Positions 7,954 to 15,811 are shown, counted from the stretch's first letter. The stretch: DNA of 19,446 nt from JBQCHF01 sp051953655 (GCA_051953655.1 JBQCIO010000180.1:1-19446); one strand, 5' to 3'. Made by a program: numbers and translations. Notes: a model not told the origin generated them from the sequence alone.

Positions 7954-9502
7954 GCAGCTCCTCCCGGGTCGCCTCGCCCGGGTGCGGGTGCTCGTGCTCG
8001 AGCCGCTCGGCGGCCACCGCCACGTTGCGCTGCATCTCCCCGAACACGACGCCGTGGAACGGCCACACGCTGGCCCAGTAGAGCTGGCCGGCCAGCCCGT
8101 GCGGGGCGAACAGGGCGCGCTGGTGGAACAGGGTGCGGCCGGCGTCGTCGCGGCGGACCGAGAGCTCGAGCCAGGCCAGGCCAGGCACCTTCATCTCCGC
8201 GCGCAGCCGCAGCAGCTCGCCGTCGATGATCTCCTCCACCCGCCACCAGTCCAACGCGTCGCCGACGAGCAGGTCGTCCGGGTCGCGCCGGCCCCGGCGC
8301 AGGCCGGGGCCGCCCTGCAGCCGGTCCAGCAGGCCGCGCACCCGCCAGGCCAGCGGGAACGAGTACCAGCCGCGCTCGCCGCCGATGCCCTCGATGACCC
8401 GCCACAGCGCGGCCGGGCTGGCGTCCACCACCCGCTCGCGCTCGTCGACGTAGAGCGAGCCGCCGGCCCAGTTCGGGTCGGTGGGCAGCGGGTCGCTGGG
8501 CGCCCCGGCCACCGACGCCGAGGACCAGCGGGTGGGCACCTCCATCTCGCGCACCCGGGTGAGCGCCAGCTCGACCGCGCGGTCGAAGCCGATGAGCCCC
8601 GCCGGCGGGTCCGGCACGTAGCGGGCGATGTCGTGCTCCTGGCAGACCACGGTGTTGCGCAGCGACTGCACCAGCGGCTTGGCCAGGCTGGCCGGCACCG
8701 GGGTGACCACGTTGATCCAGTGGCTGGACAGACGCGGGGTGAGCAGCGGCACCGGCACGATCACCCGGCGAGGCAGCCCGGCGATGTGCGCGTAGCGCTG
8801 CATCATCTCCTCGTACGTCAGCACGTCCGGGCCGCCGATGTCGAAGGCGCGGCTGACGTCGTCGGGCATCGCGGCTGAGCCGACGAGGTAGCGCAGCACG
8901 TCGCGGATGGCGATCGGCTGGATCCGGCTCTTCACCCACTTCGGCGTGATCATGGCGGGCAGCCGCTCGGTGAGGTAGCGCAGCATCTCGGACGACGCCG
9001 ACCCCGAGCCGATGATGACCGCGGCCCGCAGCACGGTGGTGGGGACGTCGGAGTCGAGCAGGATCTCGCCCACCTCCGCGCGCGAGCGCAGGTGCTTGCT
9101 CATCTCCTCGCCCTCGGGCAGCAGCCCGCCGAGGTAGACCAGCCGGCCCACGTGGGCACGGCGCGCCTCCCGGGCGAAGATCCGGGCGGTGCGCCGGTCC
9201 TCGTCCTCGAAGTCGCCGCTCTCCATGCCGAGGGAGTGGATGAGGTAGTAGGCGACCTCGACGCCCTGCAGCGCCGCGGAGAGCTGCGCCGGGTCGCCGG
9301 CGTCGGCCTGCACCACTTCGACGTCGCCGGCCCACGGCACGTCGCGCAGCTTGCCCGGGTGCCGCGCCAGCACCCGCACCCTGTGCCCGGCCATCAGCAG
9401 CTCGGGCACCAGGCGGCCGCCGATGTAGCCGGTCGCGCCGGTCACCAGGCAGAGCTTGTCCTGCTCCTGCACCGGCGCTTGCGTGTGCTCCTGCGGGCCC
9501 AT
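7937..9502 (-). CDS. Atypical SDR (NmrA-like) fused to DUF2867
   Basis: The 521-residue protein has two parts. Residues 17-320 are an extended/atypical SDR fold with TGATGYIG (21-28) for NAD(P) binding and Asp67 after an early strand. The usual YxxxK pair is absent; the region reads MSKHLRSRAEVGEIL (134-148). It may therefore bind cofactor as a sensor or use different chemistry. Residues about 340-500 match DUF2867, rich in aromatic residues (ALDWWRVEEI, QLYWASVWPFHGVVF) and START-like in character. This fusion is known in actinobacteria, but its substrate is not. The ATG at 9502 has GGAG close upstream, and CACGGT 6 nt upstream could be a weak -10 box. It lies 54 nt downstream of mscS and may be read from the same transcript. 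Confidence 0.8.
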   Translation of the reverse strand: MGPQEHTQAPVQEQDKLCLVTGATGYIGGRLVPELLMAGHRVRVLARHPGKLRDVPWAGDVEVVQADAGDPAQLSAALQGVEVAYYLIHSLGMESGDFEDEDRRTARIFAREARRAHVGRLVYLGGLLPEGEEMSKHLRSRAEVGEILLDSDVPTTVLRAAVIIGSGSASSEMLRYLTERLPAMITPKWVKSRIQPIAIRDVLRYLVGSAAMPDDVSRAFDIGGPDVLTYEEMMQRYAHIAGLPRRVIVPVPLLTPRLSSHWINVVTPVPASLAKPLVQSLRNTVVCQEHDIARYVPDPPAGLIGFDRAVELALTRVREMEVPTRWSSASVAGAPSDPLPTDPNWAGGSLYVDERERVVDASPAALWRVIEGIGGERGWYSFPLAWRVRGLLDRLQGGPGLRRGRRDPDDLLVGDALDWWRVEEIIDGELLRLRAEMKVPGLAWLELSVRRDDAGRTLFHQRALFAPHGLAGQLYWASVWPFHGVVFGEMQRNVAVAAERLEHEHPHPGEATREELRRAAS

Positions 9503-9556
9503 GGCTCCACCGTGCCCCGCGCGGCCACGTCGTGCACGCCGGGGGCGCGAGCCGGG

Positions 9557-10666
9557 TCAGGCGCCGCCGGCGGCCGCCGCCTGCGTCTCCTCGTCGGTGA
9601 GGCCGTTGTCGTCGCGGGTCTGGTTGCGGACCCACACGGTGCGCTGGGCGAAGGGGATCTCGATGCCCTCGGCGTCCAGGGCCGCCTTGATCCGCTCGCG
9701 CAGCGCCCGCGACACGGCCCACTGCTGCAGCGGCTGGGTCTTGACCACCACCCGCACGATGACGGAGTCGGCGGTGAGCGCCTCGACGCCCCAGACCTCC
9801 GGCTCCTCGAGCACGAGGTCGGCGTAGTCGGGGTCCTGCACCAGCTCGTGCGCCGTCCGGGCGAGGACGTCGCGCACGTGCCCGACGTCGCTGCCGTAGG
9901 CCACGCCGACGTCGATCACCGCGCGGGCCCAGCCCTGGCTCTTGTTGCCGACCCGCATCACCTCGCCGTTGCGCACGTACCAGACGGTGCCGTCCACGGC
10001 GCGCACCCGGGTGACGCGCAGGCCGACCGCCTCCACGGTGCCGCTGGCCTCGCCGAGGTCGACGACGTCGCCGACGCCGTACTGGTCCTCGAGGATCATG
10101 AAGATCCCGGACAGGAAGTCCTTGACCAGGGTCTGGGCGCCGAAGCCGAGCGCCACCCCGACGACGCCGGCGCTGGCCACCAGCGGGCCGAGGTTGATCT
10201 CGAACTGCCCCAGCACCATGAGCAGCGTGACGAAGAAGACGATCCCGGTGGTGATGCTCTTGAGCACCGAGCCCATCGTCGTGGCCCGCTGGGTGCGCCG
10301 TTCGGACAGCAGCGGGCTGGCATCGAGCAGCGAGGAGGCCCGCCCGCGCGCCAGGACGCCGGGGACGGTGCCCTCGGCGGCGCCGACGACGATCCGGTCG
10401 ATGACGCGGTGCAGCAGCGCCCGGATCAGCAGCGCGAGCAGGACGATGAGGATCGCCGTGAGCGGCTTGGCCACCAGCCAGTCCGAGCTGCGCGCGACTC
10501 CCTGGTTGCCGGTGAGCCGGAAGACCAGCCCGCACAGGGTGGGGTCGTCCGGGCGGCACGGCGTGGGCTCGCCGCCGAAGGTCGGCGACGGGGACGGCGA
10601 CGGCGTGCCGGTGGCCGCGGCGAGCCCCGTGCGCAGAGCGGTCGAGAAGGAGAGCGGCAGGCTCAC
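9557..10666 (-). CDS. Small-conductance mechanosensitive channel, MscS family
   Basis: The 369-residue membrane channel should open under membrane tension and release solutes after hypo-osmotic shock. A hydrophilic N-terminal stretch with a Pro/Ser run (PSPSPSP, 22-28) and two cysteines (Cys37, Cys45) comes before the first membrane segment (about 67-86). A second segment is at about 138-155. The pore helix (about 161-180, PLVASAGVVGVALGFGAQTL) has the expected Gly/Ala packing and leads into VKDFLSGIFMILEDQYGVGD, the MscS signature. The beta domain and alpha/beta vestibule follow to about 345. The GTG start at 10666 overlaps the oligopeptidase TGA by 4 nt, which implies translational coupling. 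Confidence 0.93.
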   Translation of the reverse strand: MSLPLSFSTALRTGLAAATGTPSPSPSPTFGGEPTPCRPDDPTLCGLVFRLTGNQGVARSSDWLVAKPLTAILIVLLALLIRALLHRVIDRIVVGAAEGTVPGVLARGRASSLLDASPLLSERRTQRATTMGSVLKSITTGIVFFVTLLMVLGQFEINLGPLVASAGVVGVALGFGAQTLVKDFLSGIFMILEDQYGVGDVVDLGEASGTVEAVGLRVTRVRAVDGTVWYVRNGEVMRVGNKSQGWARAVIDVGVAYGSDVGHVRDVLARTAHELVQDPDYADLVLEEPEVWGVEALTADSVIVRVVVKTQPLQQWAVSRALRERIKAALDAEGIEIPFAQRTVWVRNQTRDDNGLTDEETQAAAAGGA

Positions 10667-12822
10667 GCGCCGGCTCCCTCCGCCGCGGCCGCGTCCAGCC
10701 CGAGGCCGGTCCAGGCGGCGGCGAACGAGAGCGTGTCCACCGAGAGGTCGATGCTGCGCGAGAGCGCGCGGCCGCCGTGGCCGACCTCGGCCTCGCGGCG
10801 CACCAGCACCGGGCGCTCCGACGTCGTCGCGTGCTGCAGCGCCGCGGCCATCTTGCGCCCGTGCAGCGGGTCGACCCGGGTGTCGCCGTCGAAGATCGTG
10901 AAGAGCACGGCCGGGTAGCGCACCCCGTCACGGACGTGGTGGTAGGGGGAGTAGGACAGCAGCCAGCCGAGCTCCTCGGGGTCCTCGGCGGTGCCGTACT
11001 CGTCGTTCCAGGTGGCCCCCAGGCCGAACTGCTCGTAGCGGACCATGTCCAGCAGCGGCGCCGAGCAGACCACCGCGGCGTAGAGGTCGGGCCGCTGGGT
11101 GAGCGCGGCGCCGACCAGGAGGCCCCCGTTCGAGCCGCCGCTGATGGAGAGCTGGGCGGACGTCGTCCAGCCCTGCGCGACCAGGTGCTCGGCGGCGGCG
11201 TGGAAGTCGTCGAAGACGTTCTGCTTGCGCTCGCGCATCCCGGCGCGGTGCCAGTCCTCGCCCTCCTCCGAGCCGCCGCGCAGGTTGGCGATCGCGTAGA
11301 CGCCGCCGGCCTCCACCCACGCGAGCACGCCCGCGGAGTAGCCGGGGGTCATGGGCACGCCGAATCCGCCGTAGCCGTAGAGGATCGTCGGCCTGGGCCG
11401 GTCGGGCTCCGCGGTCGGGCTGACCACGAGCATCCGCACGGCGGTGCCGTCGGCGGAGGTGTAGGTGACCTGCTGCGTGTGCACCGCGGGCACCTGCACG
11501 GTCCCCGGCGCCGACGCCCACAGCGACGTCGTGTCCGACAGCGCGTCGTAGCGGTAGACGGACGACGGGGTGGTCTCGTCGGTGTAGCCGAACCAGGCCT
11601 CGTGACCGCCCTCGGGCCGGGCGTGCACGCCACCCATGGAACCCAGGCCGGGCAGCGACACGTCGCCCCGCCGGGCGCCGCTGCGCAGGTCGTGGACGGT
11701 CAGCTCGCTCACCGCGTGCCGGGTCCAGCCGCACAGCAGCACCGGCGCGTCGCCCAGCTGCGGACCGTCGAGGATGGCGTAGTCCTCCAGCACCGCCTCG
11801 GCGTCCTCGGGCACCAGGTCGGTCCACGTCCCGTACGACGGGTCCTCCGGCGTGGTCACGCACAGCCGGCCGCGCGGGGCGTCGCGGTCGGTGAAGACGT
11901 AGACCCGACCGTCCCTGCCCACCTGCACCGACGTCTGGGCGTCGACACCCTCCTGCACCACCCGCAGCGCCGGCGCCTCGAGGGAGGAGGCCTGCAGGTC
12001 CGCCAGCCACAGGTCGTTGCGCGGCGCGGTGCCGGCGGCGGCGGACAGCACCAGCCAGCGCCCGTCCATCGACACCGACGCGCCGTAGTAGTTCGTCTTC
12101 TCCAGCCCGCCGCCGAGGATCTCGACGTCGTCGGCGGGGTCGCTGCCGAGCCGGTGCAGCCAGACCCGCCGGTGGTACTGCGCCTCGTCCGCGGGGACGA
12201 GCGAGGGGTCGAGCCGGCGGACGTAGTAGAAGGCCTCGCCGCCGGGCAGCCAGGCGACGGGGGAGTAGCGGGCGCGGTCGATCGGGCCGTCGACGAGCTC
12301 GCCGGTCACGACGTCCATCACCCGCAGCACCGACTCCTCGGTGCCGCCCTCGGACAGCTGGTAGGCGAGCAGGTGCCCCTCCTTGCTCGGCTGCCACGAG
12401 TCGAGCGTGGTGGCGCCCGAGGGGTCGATCGACATCGGGTCGACCAGGACGCGCTCGGTGCCGTCGGGGTCCACGGTGAGCAGCACGGCGTGCTCCTGCT
12501 CGGCCGTGCGGCGGACGAAGAACTGCCGCTCGCCGCGCCAGGCCGGTGCGGACACCACGCCGGCGCCGAGCAGCTCGCGCAGGCGGGCGCGCAGCCGCTC
12601 GCGCCCGGGCAGGGCGTCGAGGTGCTCGCGGCAGAGCACGTCCTGCGCCGCGGACCAGTCCCGCGTGCGCGGGTCGTCGACGTCCTCCAGCCACCGGTAG
12701 GGGTCGGGCACCTCGCGCCCGTGCAGGACGTCGACGACGTCGAGCCGCGGCGCGTCGGGATACCCGGCGGTCGGGGCGGGAGCGGCGGCGACGGGCGCGG
12801 GCGGCGTGGTCTCGGCGGTCAC
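10663..12822 (-). CDS. Prolyl oligopeptidase (serine peptidase S9A)
   Basis: The 719-residue peptidase is expected to cut short peptides after proline in the cytoplasm; no signal peptide is seen. The N-terminal DPYRWLEDVDDPRTRDW (40-56) is typical of S9A. A beta-propeller follows (about 75-450), then the alpha/beta-hydrolase domain. The triad is Ser564 (GGSNGG), Asp647 (FDGDTRV) and His682 (VGHGG), matching porcine POP Ser554, Asp641 and His680. Arg649 is equivalent to the substrate-binding Arg643, and Trp605 lies where Trp595 is expected. This favours POP over oligopeptidase B. The GTG start lacks a Shine-Dalgarno and has a TAGGGT box 6 nt upstream. The 3' end overlaps mscS. Confidence 0.94.
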   Translation of the reverse strand: MTAETTPPAPVAAAPAPTAGYPDAPRLDVVDVLHGREVPDPYRWLEDVDDPRTRDWSAAQDVLCREHLDALPGRERLRARLRELLGAGVVSAPAWRGERQFFVRRTAEQEHAVLLTVDPDGTERVLVDPMSIDPSGATTLDSWQPSKEGHLLAYQLSEGGTEESVLRVMDVVTGELVDGPIDRARYSPVAWLPGGEAFYYVRRLDPSLVPADEAQYHRRVWLHRLGSDPADDVEILGGGLEKTNYYGASVSMDGRWLVLSAAAGTAPRNDLWLADLQASSLEAPALRVVQEGVDAQTSVQVGRDGRVYVFTDRDAPRGRLCVTTPEDPSYGTWTDLVPEDAEAVLEDYAILDGPQLGDAPVLLCGWTRHAVSELTVHDLRSGARRGDVSLPGLGSMGGVHARPEGGHEAWFGYTDETTPSSVYRYDALSDTTSLWASAPGTVQVPAVHTQQVTYTSADGTAVRMLVVSPTAEPDRPRPTILYGYGGFGVPMTPGYSAGVLAWVEAGGVYAIANLRGGSEEGEDWHRAGMRERKQNVFDDFHAAAEHLVAQGWTTSAQLSISGGSNGGLLVGAALTQRPDLYAAVVCSAPLLDMVRYEQFGLGATWNDEYGTAEDPEELGWLLSYSPYHHVRDGVRYPAVLFTIFDGDTRVDPLHGRKMAAALQHATTSERPVLVRREAEVGHGGRALSRSIDLSVDTLSFAAAWTGLGLDAAAAEGAGA

Positions 12823-12828
12823 GGTCCA

Positions 12829-12834
12829 ACCCTA
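12829..12834 (-). promoter_or_regulatory. -10 box of a leaderless oligopeptidase promoter
   Basis: On the minus strand TAGGGT ends 6 nt before the GTG at 12822, with no Shine-Dalgarno between. This is the leaderless layout also seen at ettA, the amidase and the 18221 gene. Confidence 0.5.
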
Positions 12835-12873
12835 CGGAAACCGGCTGCAGAGGTCCGCGCGCGCAACGTGGTG

Positions 12874-12889
12874 GCGGAGGCACCTCCGC
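12874..12889. other. Hairpin in the divergent oligopeptidase/HNH spacer
   Basis: GCGGAGG and CCTCCGC are separated by CA; a realistic fold pairs GCGGAG with CTCCGC around a 4-nt loop. It lies 70 nt upstream of the HNH start and 52 nt upstream of the oligopeptidase start. It may be an operator or a leader structure; nothing decides between them. Confidence 0.3.
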
Positions 12890-12958
12890 TCGGGCGACAC
12901 TGCAGGAGCACGGACCCGGTGCGAGCCACGCGTCGGGCCGCCCGCGAGGAGGCCCCGG

Positions 12959-13489
12959 ATGGCCCACGCCCTGGTCCTCAACGCGACGTACGAGCCGCTG
13001 TGCGTCGTGCCCCAGCGGCGCGCCCTCGTGCTCGTCCTCGCCCACAAGGCGGTCCCCCTGGAGGACGCGGGCGCCGTGGTGCACTCGGCCACCGCCGCGG
13101 TCGACGTGCCCAGCGTGGTCCGGCTCCTACGGTTCGTCCGGGTGCCCTACCGGTCCGCGGCTCCCCTGACCCGACGCGCCGTGTTCGCCCGCGACGCGAG
13201 CCGCTGCGCCTACTGCGGGGCCGCTGCCGCCACCATCGACCACGTCGTGCCCCGCAGCCGGGGCGGGCGGCACGCCTGGGACAACGTGGTGGCCGCGTGC
13301 CACCGGTGCAACCACGTCAAGGGCGACCGGCTGCTGGCCGAGCTCGGCTGGCGCCTGCGCACCCCGGCGGTGCAGCCCACCGGCGCCGCGTGGCGGATCC
13401 TCGGCACCGGGCGGTCGGACCCCCACTGGGCGCCCTACCTCGCGGCCTTCGGCGGCGAGGAGCTGGAGGACGCACCGGCCACCGCCTAG
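12959..13489 (+). CDS. HNH endonuclease family protein
   Basis: The 176-residue protein has a zinc-stabilised HNH (McrA-like) nuclease domain. CAYC (83-86) and CHRC (114-117) form the two halves of the metal-binding knuckle. IDHVVPRSRGG (93-103) carries the catalytic Asp94-His95 pair, Asn109 is the central Asn, and NHVKGD (118-123) supplies the last His. The N-terminal 65 residues (LVLNATYEPLCVVPQRRALVLV) are the conserved leader of a widespread stand-alone actinobacterial HNH family. No methylase, helicase or toxin partner is nearby, so I do not call it a restriction or toxin system; its job is unknown. A strong GAGGAGG site (12946-12952) stands 6 nt before the ATG. It is convergent with the next gene, 7 nt away. 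Confidence 0.9.
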   Translation: MAHALVLNATYEPLCVVPQRRALVLVLAHKAVPLEDAGAVVHSATAAVDVPSVVRLLRFVRVPYRSAAPLTRRAVFARDASRCAYCGAAAATIDHVVPRSRGGRHAWDNVVAACHRCNHVKGDRLLAELGWRLRTPAVQPTGAAWRILGTGRSDPHWAPYLAAFGGEELEDAPATA

Positions 13490-13496
13490 GCCTGGG

Positions 13497-13940
13497 CTAC
13501 CAGCGCAGCCCGGCGCCGGCCCGGTGCGCCTCGGCCTCGAGCCTCTCGACGGGCGGCAGCGGGCCGCGCTGCGCGCTCACCGGCACGTCCAGCGCCCGGC
13601 AGGCGGCCAGCAGCACGTCGTCGTAGGCGATCGAGGCGGCCAGCAGCCGCGAGTAGCGCGCCGGCACCGGAGCGGCATGCAGGTACTCGATCTCGGTGGC
13701 CAGCCGGCGCAGGTCCGCGCTGATCCGCTCGATCGGCACCGGGCCGCCGCAGGTGGGGCACGGACCGGTGACCACCTGCCGCCGTGCCCGCCGCCGGGCG
13801 CGGGCCAGCCCGACCCTGCGGGCCAGCGGGCGGACGAGGGCGCGCACGCCCGCGGCGATCAGGTCGGCGATGAAGGGCAGCAGGCAGAGCGCCACGTAGG
13901 TGGTGAGGAGCGCCAGCGCTGCCACGCGTCCAGGATGCAT
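13497..13940 (-). CDS. Unrecognised small protein with one TM segment and a CPTC motif
   Basis: I do not recognise this family. From the ATG at 13940 it has 147 residues: one membrane segment (about 6-30, VAALALLTTYVALCLLPFIADLIAA), a very basic stretch (RPLARRVGLARARRRARR, 37-54), then CPTC (61-64) as in half of a zinc ribbon, and an alpha-helical domain (ERISADLRRLATEIEYLHAAP and following). The basic stretch after the membrane segment suggests a cytoplasmic C-terminus. A GTG at 14024 is in frame and would add 28 residues. That stretch is low in complexity, and the GTG overlaps a 19-bp repeat box, so I prefer 13940 although no clear ribosome-binding site precedes it. Codon use is normal for the window, which supports a real gene. 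Confidence 0.65.
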   Translation of the reverse strand: MHPGRVAALALLTTYVALCLLPFIADLIAAGVRALVRPLARRVGLARARRRARRQVVTGPCPTCGGPVPIERISADLRRLATEIEYLHAAPVPARYSRLLAASIAYDDVLLAACRALDVPVSAQRGPLPPVERLEAEAHRAGAGLRW

Positions 13941-14022
13941 GGGCTCGGGCCCGGCCGACAGCCGGTTCGGTGCGCGGCTCTGTCCCGCCTCGCGTCTCCC
14001 TGGCGGTGCGGTCTCCTTCGCC

Positions 14023-14041
14023 ACGGTCGACGGCGCTGGTG
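14023..14041. repeat. 19-bp box shared with 19119-19137
   Basis: ACGGTCGACGGCGCTGGTG differs from the box at 19119-19137 by one base. It forms the outer end of the minus-strand composite repeat and includes the reverse complement of the CAGCGCC tail of copy 1. Confidence 0.6.
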
Positions 14042-14196
14042 ACGGGAGGAGCCGGGCGCGGGGGCCGTTGCGCTGCCGCCCGGCGGTGGGGATGTGCGTG
14101 AGGGGACCCCTGACCCGCTACTCGACGGGTGAAGGGTCCCCGCACGTGCTTCAGCTGCCGACGGGGCCCTTGATCATCGATGGGTGTCGCACCCAT
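14032..14196 (-). repeat. Composite palindromic repeat, copy 2 (inverted)
   Basis: Read on the minus strand this begins with ATGGGTG-CGA-CACCCAT (14196-14180). The 52-bp double-hairpin core is at 14145-14094, matching copy 1 at 44 of 52 positions. The GC-rich tail carries CCCGCGCCCGGCTCCTCCCGT and then CAGCGCC, as in copy 1. The core-to-tail distance is 62-63 nt in both copies, but the dyad-to-core distance differs (25 against 34 nt). It fills most of the 350-nt spacer between the 13497 gene and the amidase. Confidence 0.75.
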
Positions 14197-14210
14197 ACGC
14201 CTCTATGCCT

Positions 14211-14285
14211 ATGGGTGTGACACCCATGCGGCCGCACCTGGGCGCCGGAGCTGCCCGGCGCCGAACTCCGCCCGTCGCCAGCGCC
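14211..14285 (+). repeat. Composite palindromic repeat, copy 3 (core deleted)
   Basis: It starts with the perfect dyad ATGGGTG-TGA-CACCCAT (14211-14227) followed by GCG, exactly as copy 1 does, and ends with CTCCGCCCGTCGCCAGCGCC, matching the copy 1 tail. The 52-bp core between them is missing. It lies head-to-head with copy 2, separated by 14 nt. Confidence 0.6.
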
Positions 14286-14362
14286 TGTGGTCCACACGCA
14301 GATCGAGGCGGGCAACGAAGAGCACCGCGCCTGCCTCGCGAACCTCCCCGAGCCCATCGGCA

Positions 14363-14368
14363 TAGGTT
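14363..14368 (+). promoter_or_regulatory. -10 box of a leaderless amidase promoter
   Basis: TAGGTT ends 6 nt before the ATG at 14375. The spacer is all C, so no ribosome-binding site is possible there and leaderless translation is likely. Confidence 0.5.
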
Positions 14369-14374
14369 CCCCCC

Positions 14375-15811
14375 ATGACCGAGCTGCACGACCTCACCGC
14401 CCTGGAGCAGGCCGCCGCCGTGCGCACCGGCGACGTGTCCCCGGTGGACCTGGCGCAGCACGCGCTCGAGCGGGCCGAGCGGCTGGGGCCGCAGGTGGGT
14501 GCGTTCGTGGTCCTGACGCCGGACGAGGCGCTGGGCGAGGCGCGGGCCGCCGAGACCGCCGTCGTCGAGGCCACCCGGGCCGGGACGCTCGCCGAGCTGC
14601 CGCCGCTGCACGGCGTGCCCACCGCGGTGAAGGACCTCAACCTCGTGGCGGGTGTCCCGTGCTCGCTGGGCTCGGCGTCCTACGCCGGCTGGGTGCCGGC
14701 CGACGACGACGGCGTGGTGCGGCTGCTGCGGGGGGCCGGTCTGGCCAGCGTCGGGAAGACCAACACACCGGAGTTCGGCCTGCCCTGCTACACGGAGAAC
14801 CGGGTCGCGCCGCCGGCGCGGACCCCCTGGGACCTGTCCCGCTCGGCCGGTGGCTCCAGCGGAGGGGCGGGCGCGGCGGTGGCCGCCGGCATCGTGCCGG
14901 TGGCGCAGGGCTCCGACGGCGGCGGTTCCATCCGCATCCCGGCCAGCGTCTGCGGGCTGGTCGGGCTCAAGCCCACCCGCGGCCGGGTCAGCCCCGGCCC
15001 GCTGCTGGGCGACGTCTCCGGCCTGTCCACCGGCGGCCCGCTGGCACGCACCGTGGCCGACGCCGCCGCCCTGCTCGACGTCCTCACCGGCTCCTGGCCC
15101 GGCGACCCCTACCCGCCGGCGCCACCGCCGCCGGGCGGCAGCTTCCTCGCGCACGTCGGCCGCGACCCCGGCCGGCTCCGGGTCGGGCGCTTCCGCACGC
15201 CGGTGGTGGCCGAGACCGAGCTGCACCCCGACGTCGTCGCGGCCTACGACGCCGCGAGCGCCCTGCTGGCCGACCTCGGCCACGAGGTGGTCGACGTCGA
15301 CCCGCCGTTCGGGCCCGAGGTGGTGCCCACCTTCGAAACCGTCTGGTCGGTGCTCGCCACCCTCACGCCGGTGCCGCCCGAGCGGGAGGAGCTGCTCATG
15401 CCGCTCACCCGCTGGCTGCGCGAGCGGGGCCGGGGCACCAGCGGCACCGACTACGCGCTCGCCCTCGGCGCCATGCAGGCCGCCACCCGGCGCACCGCGA
15501 AGGCGTACCTCGACGTCGACGTCGTCCTGACGCCCACCCTCGCCGACCTGCCCGCGCCGGTCGGCGGCCTGCTGGACGAGGACGACCCCGCCGCCGACTT
15601 CGAGGCGCAGAAGCGCTTCACGCCCTTCACCTCCATCTGGAACGTGACCGGCCGGCCGGCGGTCTCGCTGCCGCTGCACTGGACCGGCGAGGGTCTGCCG
15701 GTCGGCGTCATGCTCGCCGGGGCGCCCGCGGGGGAATGGCAGCTGCTCGAGCTCGCGGCCCAGCTGGAGGCGGCCGCGCCCTGGGCGCAACGGCGGCCGG
15801 ACTGCTGGTGA
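14375..15811 (+). CDS. Amidase-signature family amidohydrolase
   Basis: The 478-residue enzyme hydrolyses an amide bond using the Ser-cisSer-Lys triad. Lys86 (TAVKD), cis-Ser161 (AGGSSGGAG) and nucleophile Ser185 (DGGGSIRIPA) are all present. The 24-residue spacing between the two serines equals that in FAAH and peptide amidase. No signal peptide is seen, so it should be cytoplasmic. GatA is a close relative, but no gatC or gatB flanks the gene and the C-terminal half (TPVPPEREELLMPLTRWLRERG) differs from GatA, so a stand-alone amidase is more likely. The natural substrate is unknown. The gene begins just past the repeat cluster and is followed 150 nt later by malQ. Confidence 0.92.
   Translation: MTELHDLTALEQAAAVRTGDVSPVDLAQHALERAERLGPQVGAFVVLTPDEALGEARAAETAVVEATRAGTLAELPPLHGVPTAVKDLNLVAGVPCSLGSASYAGWVPADDDGVVRLLRGAGLASVGKTNTPEFGLPCYTENRVAPPARTPWDLSRSAGGSSGGAGAAVAAGIVPVAQGSDGGGSIRIPASVCGLVGLKPTRGRVSPGPLLGDVSGLSTGGPLARTVADAAALLDVLTGSWPGDPYPPAPPPPGGSFLAHVGRDPGRLRVGRFRTPVVAETELHPDVVAAYDAASALLADLGHEVVDVDPPFGPEVVPTFETVWSVLATLTPVPPEREELLMPLTRWLRERGRGTSGTDYALALGAMQAATRRTAKAYLDVDVVLTPTLADLPAPVGGLLDEDDPAADFEAQKRFTPFTSIWNVTGRPAVSLPLHWTGEGLPVGVMLAGAPAGEWQLLELAAQLEAAAPWAQRRPDCW

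Noticed and set aside
7800..10931. Very long open frame on the minus strand (over 1000 codons)
   Set aside because: It crosses three well-identified genes in another frame and its translation is Arg/Ala/Gly/Pro-rich without any domain. Long empty frames are expected at this GC content. The same applies to frames at 520-2334 (-), 4926-6584 (+), 10777-13626 (+) and 14174-16540 (-).
12959..13489. HNH gene as part of a defence or restriction system
   Set aside because: No methyltransferase, helicase, reverse transcriptase or toxin-antitoxin partner is adjacent, and the N-terminal pattern fits a stand-alone chromosomal family.
13941..14024. Longer form of the 13497 protein starting at GTG 14024
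   Set aside because: The added 28 residues are low in complexity, and the GTG overlaps a 19-bp box shared with 19119-19137, so it belongs to the repeat.
14098..14230. CRISPR array or attachment site suggested by repeated hairpins
   Set aside because: The units differ in sequence and spacing, there are only two dyads in a row, and there is no cas, integrase or tRNA gene nearby.
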